Source of the DNA: Taudactylus pleione
Lineage: Eukaryota; Chordata; Amphibia; Anura; Myobatrachidae
Reading direction: 5' to 3'
NCBI GenBank assembly: GCA_031769625.1
Contig: JAUIMM010000121.1
Span: 12,954,001 to 13,018,000, forward strand
Length of the DNA stretch: 64,000 nucleotides
Shown here piece after piece: positions 53,100 to 64,000 of the stretch (position 1 is the first letter of the stretch; each line of letters starts with the position of its first letter). Made by a program: the position numbers and the translations under genes. The notes under the pieces are model-generated. The model was not told where the DNA came from and searched no databases. It was given only the letters and a program-made list of their open reading frames with translations.

Positions 53100-54500
53100 G
53101 GGATCCACAGGGATACCATGTGGACGTCCTAAAGCAGTTCCCCTAGGGTGGGGGACGCTCCTGACAGAAAAGAGAACTCGTTGCCCAAAGGAAGCATCCT
53201 GAGATGCAAAAGTATCAAAGGCATAGAACCTAACAAAAGTGTAGACAATAGACCACATGGCAGCCTTGTATAGTTGTTCAGCAGAGGTACCACGACTGCA
53301 TGCCCATGATGGCCCTACAGACCGAGTAAAATGCGCTGTCACCGTACTTGGGACAGGAAGATCAGCCTGTGTATACACCTGGGAGATAGTCATGCATAGC
53401 CATCTCGCTAGCTGGCCATCTTAGTTTGTGAAAACCATATGATACAAAAAGATTATCTGATATTCTAACAGAATTTGTACACTCCACATAAATATTGAGA
53501 GCGTGAACTACATACAGTGAGGGTTCACCTACAAAAAGGCCTGGAGCCTGAAAAGCTGGAACAACAATTTATTCATTCACATGAAAATGGGACACTACCT
53601 TAGGAAAGTAACCCTTCCTTGTACCAAGAACAGCTTCATCCTGGTGAAAAATCAAAAATGGGGAGTGACAAGAGAGTGCTGCCAAATCAGAGACTCTGCA
53701 AGCAAATGAGCTACAAAGAAGAAAAATTGTCTTTGCTGTCAATCACTTCAAATCTACAGAGTTGAGAAGTTCAAATGGGGGAGCTTGTAACCCTTTAAGA
53801 ACCAAAGACAAATCCCATGGTGCTACCGGTGGAACAAAAGGAGGCTGAACCTACAGAACTCCTTGGAAAATTTTTTTACATCTGGTAATGAAGCAGCCTT
53901 CTTCTGGAACCAGACTGATAGTGCACTCTTAAAGTAGCCAGGCAGAGACCAATGTCTAATCATGCCTGCAGAAAAGCCAGAATCCTGGAAACTCTGAATA
54001 GCTTAGGATCATATTCCTTATGGAAACACCATGACCAACGGAATGCCAAACTCTGTAATAGATGCGGGCAGAAGCAGGCTTCCTTACCCTAAGCATTGTC
54101 TGAATAACCGTACTGGAAAATCCCTTTGTTTTTAGGATGGAAGTGTCAAGAGCCATGCCATTAAAGCTAGATGGGGCAAGTCCGGATGTCTGCAGGGACC
54201 CTGCATTAGCAGATCCTGTGACAGAGTAAGAGGATATGGACTGTCTACTGACCGATTCTGTAGTCGGTCAACGTCTGGGCCATGCTGGAGCCACCAGTAT
54301 TACTGTTCCACCTTCCTGCTTGAATTCCTGAGAACTCTTGGAAGCAGGGAAATAGGAGAAAAGAGATATGCCAACCTGGCCATCTTACTGCCAGTGCATC
54401 CACGAAGGCTGCTGATGGGTTTCTGGCACAAAAACAGACAAATCTCAGGTGCACAACTCCAAATTATTAATAATATATAAATGCAATAAAATTTTGCAAC
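53100..54500 (-). pseudogene. DIRS tyrosine recombinase remnant
   Basis: Readable pieces: DALAVRWPGWHISFLLFPCF, SLLPRVLRNSSRKVEQ, ILKTKGFSSTVIQTMLRVRK, PASARIYYRVWHS, and near the end FYAFDTFASQDASFGQRVLF. They match the order of DIRS YR proteins. Catalytic residues could not be placed confidently because of frame damage. Confidence 0.65.
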
Positions 54501-54739
54501 CAATAGAGGTTTTTAGCATAATCTTGGCCAAGGTTATGGGCCTACCCACCATATCCAGGTAACCTCTGTAGGGTAGGTTCCTAACATACTATGATTGAAA
54601 TCCAGAGAGCAGGACACCCCCAAACTAGCCCAGCTAAGCCTCCCCAGGGCAGGAAAAGTGCAGTGTGAAAGAGATAGTTAGGAGCAGCTACTGCTGCATA
54701 TAAAGAATGAAAATAAAAAGTGGGTTTCTGGACCAGGAC

Positions 54740-56320
54740 CCATACCTGGGGACTTTTTATGGTTGTGGCATGATGCCATGAGATCTCTCTCTGGTAGACC
54801 CCATTTGTATACCAGGAGCTGAAACACTCCCGGATGGAGAGACCACTCTCCGGCGTGTATGTTCTTGTTGACTTATGAAGTCTGTTTCCCAATTGAGTAA
54901 TCTCGGAATTAATATTGCAGAGATGGCTGGAAGATGATGTTCTGCCCAAATTAGAACCTTTGTCACTTCTTTCATGGTCGCATGACTTCTTGTGCCTCCT
55001 TGATGATTGAGGTAACTGTTGTCGGACTGGATCTGGACATTCCTGCCCTGAAGCAGGTCCTGTGACCTGACAAGTGCTCTGTATACTGCTCACAGTTCCA
55101 GAATGTTTATTGGCAGACGACTTTCTTGATCTGTCCATCTCCCGTGAAAGGTGTGACAACCTGTCACTGCCCCCCATCCACGAAGACTGATATCCGTATT
55201 GAGGAGCACCCAATTTATAATTCAGAATGGGCGCCCTTTGTTTAGATGCTCCTTTTTTAGCCACCACAAGAGGGAGTGATGAACCTTTGAGGTGAGAAAG
55301 ATCATCTGGGGCCGTATTGAATGATACTGTCCGTTCCACCTGGAGAGAATCAACCTTTGCAGAGGCCTGGAATGGAACTGAGCATAGCTTACCATGTCTT
55401 AGGTCGATACCATTGATTCCAGCATCTGCATTGCTGATGGAATAGATACTCTTTGCCTGCGTATCAGCTTTTGTATCTGCATTGATAATGCCACAATCTT
55501 GTCCTCTGGCAGAAACACCCTTTGTGCCTGAGAATTTAGCAATGCTCCCAGATGAATCATCTGTGTTGGAAAGTGATGATTTCTTCCAATTGATGATCCA
55601 GCCGTGCCTTTGTAGTCAGGCTATGGTAGGCTGAAGATGTTGTTGCAACACCCCCGGAGTCTGTGCCAATATCAGAAGGTCATCCAGATATGGCAGTATT
55701 CACACTCCTTGACACTTGAGAGAGGCCATCATGACCGCCATTATTTTGGTAAATACCCGGGAGCCGTAGAAAGGCCAAAGGGTAGAGCCTGAAATTGGAA
55801 TGTTGTTGAAGGACAGCATACCTTTAAAAATTGCTGGTGGGATGGGATAATTGGAACATGCAGATATGCATCCTGAATATCCAGGGAAACCTTGTAATCT
55901 CCCGGATCCATAGCCAAAATAATTGACCAGAGAGTTTCCATGCGGAATTTGGCAACATGAATAAACCTGTTGAGGGTTTTTAGATTCAATATAGGGCGAT
56001 ATGCCCCATTTGGTTTCTGGACCATAAATAGATTTGAATAATAACCCCTTCCCTTTTGAGAAATAGGGACTGGCATTATCACCCCTGCCTGCAGCAGGGA
56101 GTGAATTGCTTCCTGAAAAGCCAAGGCCCTGCTCACATCTGATGGAGGCTTTGTGGCAAAAAAACATCTGGAGTGGGTGTCTCCTAAAAGTGAGGGCATA
56201 CTCCTGAAAGACCACTTCTCGGACCCAGGCATTTGTAGTTGTTTGATGCCAACAATCCGCAAACTGAAGAAGTCTGACCACCACCCAGGCATTCCCCCAG
56301 AAGGAGGCCCGCTCCATCAG
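54740..56320 (-). pseudogene. DIRS reverse transcriptase and RNase H
   Basis: RT motifs: PILNLKTLNRFIHVAKFRME, VSLDIQDAYLHVPIIPSHQQ with the first catalytic Asp, LPFGLSTAPGYLPK, and at about 55700 PYLDDLLILAQ with the catalytic pair. RNase H: GWGAVTGCHTFHGRW, INILELWAVYRAL, VQIQSDNSYL and ATMKEVTKVLIWAEHHLPAI, RLLNWETDFIS. Stops and frameshifts occur throughout (for example near 55740 and 55600). Non-functional. Confidence 0.82.
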
Positions 56321-56419
56321 GCCGAGGGCTTATTGTCTGGCTAGAAGCTGAACATCTTATCTGGCCAGACCCCTTAGTTTGTCGTTTTGACTTGCAAAAA
56401 CTATTAGGCTTGGAAGAAG

Positions 56420-57650
56420 TCTGTCTTTTGGCTTTCCACTAAGGACGAAAAGACTGAAAAGAGACTTGCTTAGTTCTACTATATGACGTAGATGGCAGAC
56501 CTGCTGACTTTGACGCCGCCAGAGTAGAGATTATGCTATCCAGCTCTGCTTCAAAGAGTACCTTTCCATGAAAAGGTGAGAATTCCAGCGCCCTCTTTGA
56601 TGCTGTATCAACTTTCCAAGACCTTAACCAAAGGGCTCTACGTGCCACTATGGATGCTGCTGATGCCGTAGAAGCCAAGATTCCAGCATCCACTGCAGCT
56701 CCTCCCAGATAGGAAGCTGCTTCCTGTATATGTGAGATATTCATCATCTGTTCTCTGTCTGGTAGCATTTGTAGTGAATTTTCCAATGCCCCAATCCATC
56801 CTTGAACTGCTTTAGCTACCCAGGCTCCAGTCGGACGGGTAACCGTTCCACATGAGGAAAAAAAATCGCTTTAAGACCAGATTCAATCTTTTTATCTGCA
56901 GAATCCTTCAGAAAATAAGCTGATGGAATAGGCAATGTAGCTTTTTTGATTAGATGCATTACATGAGCATCCACAGTAGAAGGTATCTCCCACTTAGTGC
57001 ATACCGAAGGTGGGAAGGGGTACAAAGATTTTATTCTCTTATCAACATAAAATCGCTTATCAGGGTTTTCCTATGCCTCCTCAATAAGCTCAGTGAGCTG
57101 TTCAGACTCAGGAAATACCGTTTTGACCACTTTTCATGGTGATTAAACATAAGAGACTTCTTACTATGAGTGGGTTCATCATCCTGAATATCTAGGACTG
57201 ATCTAACCGCCCTCACCAAAGAAATAACATCCACAGTAGATGGATTATCCTCTTTTCCAGAAGTAGATCCTGGAGAGGAATCCTGTGCATCATCAGACTC
57301 CTCCTCTGATGATGCATCTGAATCCATATGTTGAACAGACTGAGATAAAGACAACTTACATTTAGGTGCTTTAGTCACTACCGGTCTGTTATCAACATTA
57401 GCTGGTGCCATACTCTGACTAAAATGGCTATGAACATTCTTAATAGAGGAATGCCTATGAGGTGAAAACATATGTGGACACCCCATCGTGGAGTAGCCAA
57501 ACGATCTACCACCTGCATCATAGCCTGGGACAAAGAAGAAACCCAAGATGGCTCTTGTCCAACAACAGGTAAACAGGACTGGTGAGTTGGCTCTTTTAAA
57601 ACAGACGGCACACAAACCCTCCTTATGTCCTGTGCCGCACATGATTACAT
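56420..57650 (-). pseudogene. DIRS gag-like ORF
   Basis: Fragments include SDASSEEESDDAQDSSPGST, VDVISLVRAVRSVLDIQDDE, WEIPSTVDAHVMHLIKKATL, PIPSAYFLKDSADKKIESGL and AASYLGGAAVDAGILASTAS. These are characteristic of DIRS gag-like proteins of amphibians and fish as I know them. Frameshifts near 57030 and 56830 separate them. Role: nucleic-acid binding and particle formation. Confidence 0.72.
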
Positions 57651-57659
57651 AAAACCAAC

Positions 57660-58650
57660 ACAGGTGGCTACCCCTCCTGCTTCCCCTTTACCTTTAGACA
57701 TGTTTAAAGTAAAGGCACCAATCGCAAAGTAATGTAACAGCCTTTACAAATTCTAAATGAATGTGAATCACTCAGAAAGAAGTAATAGTGACAGTTCTAA
57801 TTGTAATTGACAGAAATCATAGTCAGGCAGCAGCTAGCAAACAGTCAAATACAATGCATATGTAATATAATTACAATGGGCTCAAAATAAACTACAGCAA
57901 TGGAAAGTAATAGTAGGATATAGAGCACCGTATACCTTAACCAAAGAAGAGGTATACAGGGAGACGGACCCAGACCCTCCTGAGACCAACAGCTACCAGG
58001 TGCACTCCGTGGACCGTGAACGTCTCATACACATGGAGGGTAGGCGGAGCAACCCAGACGCGCAAAACCTATTTATCAGGACTGCGTCTGGGTCGGAGCT
58101 GCCGGGAGAGCGCCTACCTCCCCTACGCTGCATTTACCAACTGGGTATGCTGGCCTCGTGGTAGTCTGCTGCGTATCCCCGGCGTCAGACGATAAGGCCC
58201 CGGCTGGTGTAGTAAGGATGCGGACAATCCCTTGTACTTACAGCAGTGGCTTCTGGTGCGTCTCTACACCAGAAGCAAGGACTGCCACGCGTGATTCCCT
58301 GCAAGTGAGGAATCTCCTTGAAATCTCTGAGCATCCGGTGCAGTCCAGATCGCAGCATTGCTGCTAGCTAAGCTCAGCCACAACCCGGCAAAATCACCAG
58401 CACAATTACCGGTGTTGCGGCCCGGCGGAGGTAGATGGAGTCGCAGACCGTGGGTCTTAAAACAAAGTAAAATAAATAGTAAAATGAAAGCTTAGGACAG
58501 CCTAAACAGTCCCCTGTACAAAAGGTGCGTCTGAATCCTGCAACACCAAACGAAGAAACTGAAGTCCTATGGCTAGGGCATATTTGGAGGAGGACCTGGG
58601 GCATTCTGGGAGACAAAGCTTTAACTGTTTGGTGCCTGGTCTTCCAGCCA
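57660..58650. other. DIRS 5' region, no intact gene
   Basis: Untranslated sequence between the gag-like frame and the inverted end, with a GC-richer patch at 57950-58300. Confidence 0.5.
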
Positions 58651-58859
58651 TAATATCCCCCATGGTATCCCTGTGGATTCCTATGGACCCCTAAGTGGAA
58701 ATGTAGGAGTATATGCACCAATGACCCCAACAGCACCCAAAACTTATAGAACAAATCAATTTTGGTTGGAAATAACCAGCATAAATTAGTAGGCTCATCA
58801 TACATTCCTACAAAAAAATGTTTTCAATCTTCTTTGGGTGACATTACTAACTACTAGAG

Positions 58860-59509
58860 CAGTGATTTTCAACCTTGTTCAACTCGCGGCACACCAAAAG
58901 AGATTTTAAAATTGCTAGGGCACACTGGAAAAAAAAACCACACACATTGGCCCCCATGTGAAAAAATACTCACAAATTATCCACGCACATTAGAAAAAAC
59001 AGACATTGCCCCTCCCACAGAAAAAAATAAAGTACATTGGCCCACACAGTACAAAAACAAACACATTAGGCCCCACAGAAAGAAAACAAACACATTAGGC
59101 CCCACAGAAAGAAAACAAACACATTAGGCCCCACAGAAAGAAAACACACACATTGGCCCCCAACCACAAGAAAAAAAAATACATTGGCCCCCCACAGAAA
59201 AGAAAATATAACCAGCTGAGAAGGCTCACTGTCGTCCCTGTCCTGTCCCTCATCAGCTGGGGTTGCTCAGTCACACTCAGTGACTGAGCACACAGTGCAG
59301 AGCTGGGAGCAGTGTGCGGGCAGGCGTGCAACACGGCATGCGTGACCTATGTCACGCCGCGTCTCCATAGGTCACGGCCAGGCGCGCCTGAGCCTCCCAG
59401 AAGAGCCCAACACTGCCCGGGCCAGCAGTACAAGTAAAGTCAACTCTGACTTTGCTGACCGCGCGGCACATTTGACAGCCGCTCGCGGCACACTAGTTGA
59501 AAAACGCTG
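58860..59509. mobile_element. Non-autonomous hAT element
   Basis: Starts CAGTGATTTTCAACCTTG, with CTCGCGGCACAC just inside, and ends GCTCGCGGCACACTAGTTG then AAAAACGCTG. A perfect 8 bp duplication TACTAGAG lies at 58852-58859 and 59510-59517. A tandem array of AAACACATTAGGCCCCACAG units is at 59050-59140. Confidence 0.92.
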
Positions 59510-59835
59510 TACTAGAGGGTGCTGATGTAGGAGTATGCACTACTAAAACGTGTTTGCATCCTGTAAACTCTTCACCAATCAGTGTACAGTTTTCTAATTT
59601 GGATCCAGTCTTTAAAGTTGCTGACCACAGCAAGTACATTTTTTTTTATTTTTTTCTCCAATTTTATTTATTTGTTGCAGATTTTTATGAGAGCACCGCT
59701 GGAGGGGTGTTTGCATAAAAATGCTTATTTGCTTCTGTATGCTCCTGCCGTCAATGCTTTCAACAGAAGTCTTTGCACAGGCTATTGAAGGATATATAAA
59801 AATAGATAGAGAATATATATTAATATAATATATAT

Positions 59836-60401
59836 TGTAGGTTCCTGTCATATGTGTTCTGAAACTCCCAGAAGTCTGTTTGGGAAAAACAGTCTAGAAA
59901 TGTCGGCTTTAGAGAAAAGCCAGTTTGGGTCTTGGGGGTGTGGCAGTGAGGAGAGGGAGGGCTCCATCCACAGGCCACTCCAGGTTTTGGGCCTTTTGGC
60001 CTGGGAACAGGCCAATTAATGGTTTCACCTGGAAATGGCTCATAAGAGCTGTGTATTCTCTTGGTGCAGTGTCTCACACTTGGTAGAGCAGGCAGACTAG
60101 CCTGTTCAGAGACACTTGGTGATAATCCTTGTAAAGTACTGTGCACATGTTTTGTTGATGGTGAGGGCAATAGGCCCTACCATTATTATAGAGAGGGAAT
60201 CTGCTGTGTAGCTTTTGCCCAGCCGGGCTAGGACTTATGTTTATATTTTGTTTATGTTTATATTCATTTGGCACAATAAAGACTGGCGCCGACCAGTTTG
60301 TATGAGAACCCCTGACATGTATCCTGTTTCTACGGCTGCTGTGTGTGTAAAGAGGGAGTCCATCTACCTCAGGAGAGGGACCCCTATCCCGACTGTGTCA
60401 T
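59836..60401 (+). mobile_element. Possible solo LTR
   Basis: The stretch begins TGTAGGTTCCTGTCAT and ends GACTGTGTCA, with AATAAA at about 60277 followed by GACTGGCGCC, a layout like R-U5 of an LTR. No target duplication or internal region was found, so this is tentative. Confidence 0.35.
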
Positions 60402-60403
60402 AA

Positions 60404-60482
60404 ATAAATATATATATATATATATATATATAACCTCTATCTCAGATATATATATATATATATATATACATACACACACACA
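60404..60482. repeat. TA/CA microsatellites
   Basis: (TA)n runs at 60404-60433 and 60447-60469 followed by (CA)n up to the Tc1 terminus. Confidence 0.95.
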
Positions 60483-62144
60483 CAGTCAGGTGCATAAATA
60501 TTGGGACATTGACAGAAGTTTCATATTTTGGCCTCTATTCACCACCACAATGGCTTTGAAATGAAACAAACAAGATGTGCTTTAACTGCAGACTTTCAGA
60601 ATTAATTTGAGGGTAATTACATCCAAATCAGGTGAACGGTGTAGGAATTACAATGGTTTCTATATGTGCCTCACACTTTTTAAGGGGCCAAAAGTAATGG
60701 GACTATCAACTCAAAAGCTATTTAATGAACGGACGTGGGCTATTCCCTCGTTATTTCATTATCAATTAAGCAGTTAAAAGGTCTCGAGTTGATTCTAGGT
60801 GTGACATTTGCATTTGGAATCAGTTGCTGTCGACTCTCAATATGAGATCCAAAGAGCTGTCACTATCAGTGAAGCAAGCCATCATTAGGCTGAAAAATCA
60901 AAACAAACCCATCAGAGAGATAGCAAAACCATTAGGTGTGGCCAAATCAACTGTTTGGAACATTTAAAAAAAAAAAAAAAAAAAAAAGAAGAACGCTCCG
61001 GAGAGCTCAGCAACACCAAAAGACCCGGAAGTCCACAGAAAACAACTGTGGTGGATGATAGAAGAATTATTTCCCTGTTGAAGAAAAACCCCTTCACAAC
61101 AGTTGGCCAAATCAAGAACACCCTCCAGGAGGTAAGTGTATATGTGTCAAAGTCAACAATCAAGAGAAGACTTCACAAGAGTGAATATAGAGGGTTCACC
61201 TCAAGATGTAAACCATTGGTGAGCCTCAAAAACAGGAAGACCAGATTAGAGTTTGCCAAACAACATCTAAAAAAGCCATTACAGTTCTGGAACAACATCC
61301 TATGGACAGATGAGACAAAGATCAACTTGTACCAGAGTGATGGGAAGAGAAGAGTATGGAGAAGGAAACGAACTGCTCATGATCCAAAACATACCATCTC
61401 ATCAGTGAAGCATGGTGGTGGTAGTGTCATGGCGTGGGCATGTATGGCTGCCAATGGAACTGGTTCCCTTGTATTTATTGATGATGTGACTGCTGACAAA
61501 AGCAGCAGAATGAATTCTGAAGTGTTTCGGGCAATATTATATGCTCATAGTCAGTCAAATGCTTCAGAACTCATTGGACGGCGCTTCACAGTGCAGATGG
61601 ACAATGACCCGAAGCATACTGCAAAAGCAACCAAAGAGTTTTTTAAGGCTAAAAAGTGGAATGTTAAGCAATGGCCAAGTCAATCCTCTGACCTGAATCC
61701 GATTGAGCATGCATTTCACTTGATGAAGACAAAACTGAAGGGAAAATGCCCCAAGAACAAGCAGGAACTGAAGACATTTGCAGTAGAGGCCTGGCAGAGA
61801 ATCACCAGGGATGAAACCCAGTGTCTGGTGATGTCTATGCATTCCAGACTTCAGGCTGTAATTGCCTGCAAAGGATTTGCAACAAAGTATTAAAAAGTGA
61901 AAATTAGATTTACGATTGTTTAGTTTGTCCCAATACTTTTGGCCCCTTAAGTAGGAGTCACATATAGAAACCATTGTAATTCCTACACCGTTCACCTGAT
62001 TTGGATGTAATTAGCCTCAAATTAAATCTGAAAGTCTGCAGTTAAAGCACATCGTGTTTGTTTCATTTCAAAGCCATTGTGGTGGTGAATAGAGGCCAAA
62101 ATATGAAAATTCTGTCAATGTCCCAATATTTATGCACCTGACTG
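60483..62144 (+). mobile_element. Tc1 DNA transposon, nearly complete
   Basis: Terminal inverted repeats of about 220 bp start CAGTCAGGTGCATAAATATT and end AATATTTATGCACCTGACTG. Inside the arms TCCAAATCAGGTGAACGG is mirrored. The transposase gene is in the centre. The target TA is blurred by the flanking microsatellite (CA at left, TG-TA at right). Confidence 0.93.
60842..61893 (+). pseudogene. Tc1 transposase with one frameshift
   Basis: From ATG 60842 the frame reads MRSKELSLSVKQAIIRLKNQ, then KPIREIAKPLGVAKSTVWNI, the first helix-turn-helix of the paired-like domain. It meets TAA at 60965-60967, at the edge of an A-run (60965-60987). Shifting one base restores EERSGELSNTKRPGSPQKTT and a frame open to 61893. 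The DDE triad is intact: Asp in ILWTDETKINL, Asp in FTVQMDNDPKHTA, Glu in SSDLNPIEHAF, the last two 34 residues apart as in Tc1 (DD34E). The GRPR-like hook is GSPQ here. Restoring a single A-run length would give about 350 residues, so inactivation looks recent. Confidence 0.92.
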
Positions 62145-62156
62145 TGTATATGTATG

Positions 62157-62208
<52 letters not shown>

Positions 62209-62376
62209 CACACACACACACATATATATACTTAATCTCTAAATATATATATATATATATATATATATCTCACACAAGTGTGTGTGTGTATATATATATA
62301 TATACACACACACGCACATCTATCTCTCTCTAAGTGTGTGTATATATATATATTTATCACTAAGTGTGTGTGTATG

Positions 62377-62420
<44 letters not shown>
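62145..62420. repeat. Compound TA/CA/TG microsatellite
   Basis: Long runs of TATATA with CACACA and GTGTGT interruptions, including CTAAGTGTGTGTATATATAT repeated about three times. Confidence 0.95.
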
Positions 62421-62564
62421 TAAATCTGCCCCCTTTCTTATGCAGATGTGCAAATAATTTAAGCTTCCACATACACTTCAGCTCTATTTACATTCAATTA
62501 AATTCATGCCTGGGTACAATTCTCCAAGTTCATGTTTAATTTTTCCAGATTGTACTCAAGAGTT

Positions 62565-63300
62565 TATTTGTATTTATTTATATGGCGCCATAAGTGTTCC
62601 TCAGTGCCTTACAAAGTACGTAAACAAATAAGTGACCAGTGACTTGCAGTACAATACAATGCAGGACAAGGACATGGCTAATATACAATGCTACATTAGC
62701 GACCATAACACCCTAATAAGCAACAGAGCACAAGCAACCAAGTGTTAGGTGCCCTAGTGGGGAGTAAGAAGTAGATGAAAGTAAAGAGAAGCAAGAGGGC
62801 CCTGCTCATAAAAGCTTATATTCTAAAGGGGAGGGGCAGACAAACAGGCATGACACAGATTAGGTAGATAGGAGCATGTAGCAGCAGGATAGGATAAGAG
62901 CTGGCAGGCTTTGATGAAGTAGTGGGTCTTGAGGGGTTGAGTATGGGATCCCAGCGGTCGGGATGCTGCTGGTCAGAACACAGACAGCAACATCTTGACA
63001 GTCAAAATCCCGACACCCTTAGGTAAGTAAAGTAACACTAACCCTCCCCGATGCCTAACCCTAACCTTCCCCTGCCCGGTGCATAAACCTAACCCTCCCC
63101 CTAACGCCCCCTATACTTGCCTTCGGGATGAGAACGATGCTGACTACACCCCGGTCTTGAGAGCCCGTTTGAAGGATTGTAGAGAGGTGGAGAGTCTGAT
63201 GGGGAGAAGGAAGAGAGTTCCAAAGGTGGGGAGTAGCCCGGGCAAAATCTTGGAGATGGGAGAAAGTAATCAGTTGGCATGAGAGGCATGTTGAACCTAG
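62565..63300 (-). mobile_element. LINE 3' tail, split by a repeat
   Basis: Reversed, it carries GGCGCCATATAAATAAATAC and GAATATAAGCTTTTATGAGC, equivalent to the 3' end of the LINE at 32250-34530. It resumes at about 63156 with matching text (GGAGATGGGAGAAAGTAATC against the LINE). A TCGGGAT-type repeat (62938-63155, AGCGGTCGGGATGCTGCTGG; CTAACCCTCCCC centre) lies between. Confidence 0.6.
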
Positions 63301-63389
63301 AGGATGGGGATGAAGCCGGTGCTATCCCCGGCACCCCTAGGCTGTGGGTGCAGAGTTGATTATGTAAAAAATAGTTTAAATTATATTGT

Positions 63390-63480
63390 CTTTTACAGGA
63401 GAACTAGAAGTCCCAGCAAGCCTCCCCAGCATGCTGGTAGTTGTAGAACCACAAGTACCAGCATGCAGGGCATTAAGGGT
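63390..63480. repeat. Small inverted repeat
   Basis: CCAGCATGCTGGTAGTTGTA with GTACCAGCATGCAGGGC. Similar text in many vertebrate hAT MITEs; its element limits are unclear. Confidence 0.5.
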
Positions 63481-63679
63481 CCGCTGGTACTTCCTAATTC
63501 ACCTGCAAAAGAAATATTTTAAAAATACAACTCTCATACCGTGTTGTATATTTTTATTACAGTACCTGTAAAAAAAAATAAAAATAAAATAAAAACATAC
63601 TACCCGTTGGTTCCATTCCCTGTAGGCATCCACTGTCTTAAAATAGAAAAATCGAGAAGCGCAGTCCAAACCGGACAGA

Positions 63680-64000
63680 GGGCCAGATTCAGCAGTGTAC
63701 ACAATTGCAACTACGTACGCAGATCAGCCGATTGTTCAGCACTGCAATCGCACTGCAGTTATGCACGCAGATAGGAATCCATCACAGAGTGAGTGATAGG
63801 CAGTGAGCATTTGGGGTAGTGATGTGGGAGTGGTTTGCAGAAATGCAGGCATGTCTGTCCGTTTGAATGCCGTTGTATGGACGTACATAAATTAGCCACT
63901 GCGATTGCATTACGCAGCTTGAATACTCACTGTGTACAACGAAACTTGCAATTTCTGAGACTGAAAACCACAGGAGAGAAGATAAAGAAAGGACTCTATG
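63680..64000. mobile_element. Partial MITE with family I-like end, runs off the window
   Basis: Begins GGGCCAGATTCAGCAGTG and continues with ACTACGTACGCAGATCAGCC and GCACTGCAATCGCACTGCAG, similar in style to the 16282-16809 copy. The right end is outside. Confidence 0.6.

Larger units (their letters stand above)
52900..58700 (-). mobile_element. DIRS-type tyrosine-recombinase retrotransposon, decayed
   Basis: Inverted terminal sequences are visible: GGTCCATAGGGATCCACAGG at 53091 on the + strand and, reversed, GGTCCATAGGAATCCACAGG at about 58690. Between them on the - strand lie, in order, a gag-like region, reverse transcriptase, RNase H and tyrosine recombinase remnants. Inverted termini and a recombinase instead of a DDE integrase define DIRS elements. 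All frames are broken. It lies downstream of CYP27A1 exon 8, possibly in intron 8. The outer limits are approximate. Confidence 0.8.

Noticed and set aside
62546..62575. CYP27A1 exon 9 beginning IVLKS after TTTTTCCAG
   Set aside because: Only four residues vaguely fit the expected C-terminal text and the sequence then enters LINE tail. Too weak to call; an exon disrupted by insertion cannot be excluded.

Overview
This is a vertebrate nuclear genome window, most likely amphibian (frog-like). The inference rests on spliced genes with GT..AG introns, a vertebrate mitochondrial cytochrome P450, V-SINE cores, a DIRS retrotransposon, and many PIF/Harbinger, hAT, Tc1/mariner and miniature (MITE) DNA transposons. 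Nothing prokaryotic is present. The species cannot be named from the sequence.

The only host gene I can support is a CYP27A1-like sterol 26-hydroxylase on the + strand. Eight coding exons lie between 17080 and 52779, all with usable splice sites and a continuous frame of 1413 nt. The I-helix, ExxR and heme-cysteine motifs are present. The last coding exon was not found, so the gene is incomplete here. Its introns, up to about 12 kb, are filled with transposons.

Layout: 1-7026 is most of a PIF/Harbinger element (Harbinger-1) with a HARBI1-type nuclease gene and two different Myb/SANT-like genes whose exon chains are open. 7246-13400 holds a BED-finger hAT transposase gene lying between two arrays of one minisatellite in opposite orientation, followed by a V-SINE. 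13555-24050 is dense in MITEs, including a four-level nest of insertions that can be ordered from target-site duplications. 24726-42402 contains hAT, Tigger-like, LINE, Harbinger and Tc1 fragments between CYP27A1 exons 2 to 6. 42650-43996 is a MITE carrying a deleted mariner. 46698-50400 is a second Harbinger (Harbinger-2) whose two decayed genes have exons interleaved on opposite strands. About 52900-58700 is a decayed DIRS element with inverted termini. 58860-59509 is a non-autonomous hAT. 60483-62144 is a Tc1 element with a transposase broken by one frameshift. The right edge is LINE tail and a partial MITE.

The elements are linked: the end of Harbinger-1 resembles the ends of at least eight MITEs here (family I), and the ends of Harbinger-2 resemble a second MITE family (family II). 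Target duplications of family I are varied 3-mers (TTA, ATA, ACA, TGA, CTT). All family and homology calls come from reading the sequence, without database searches.
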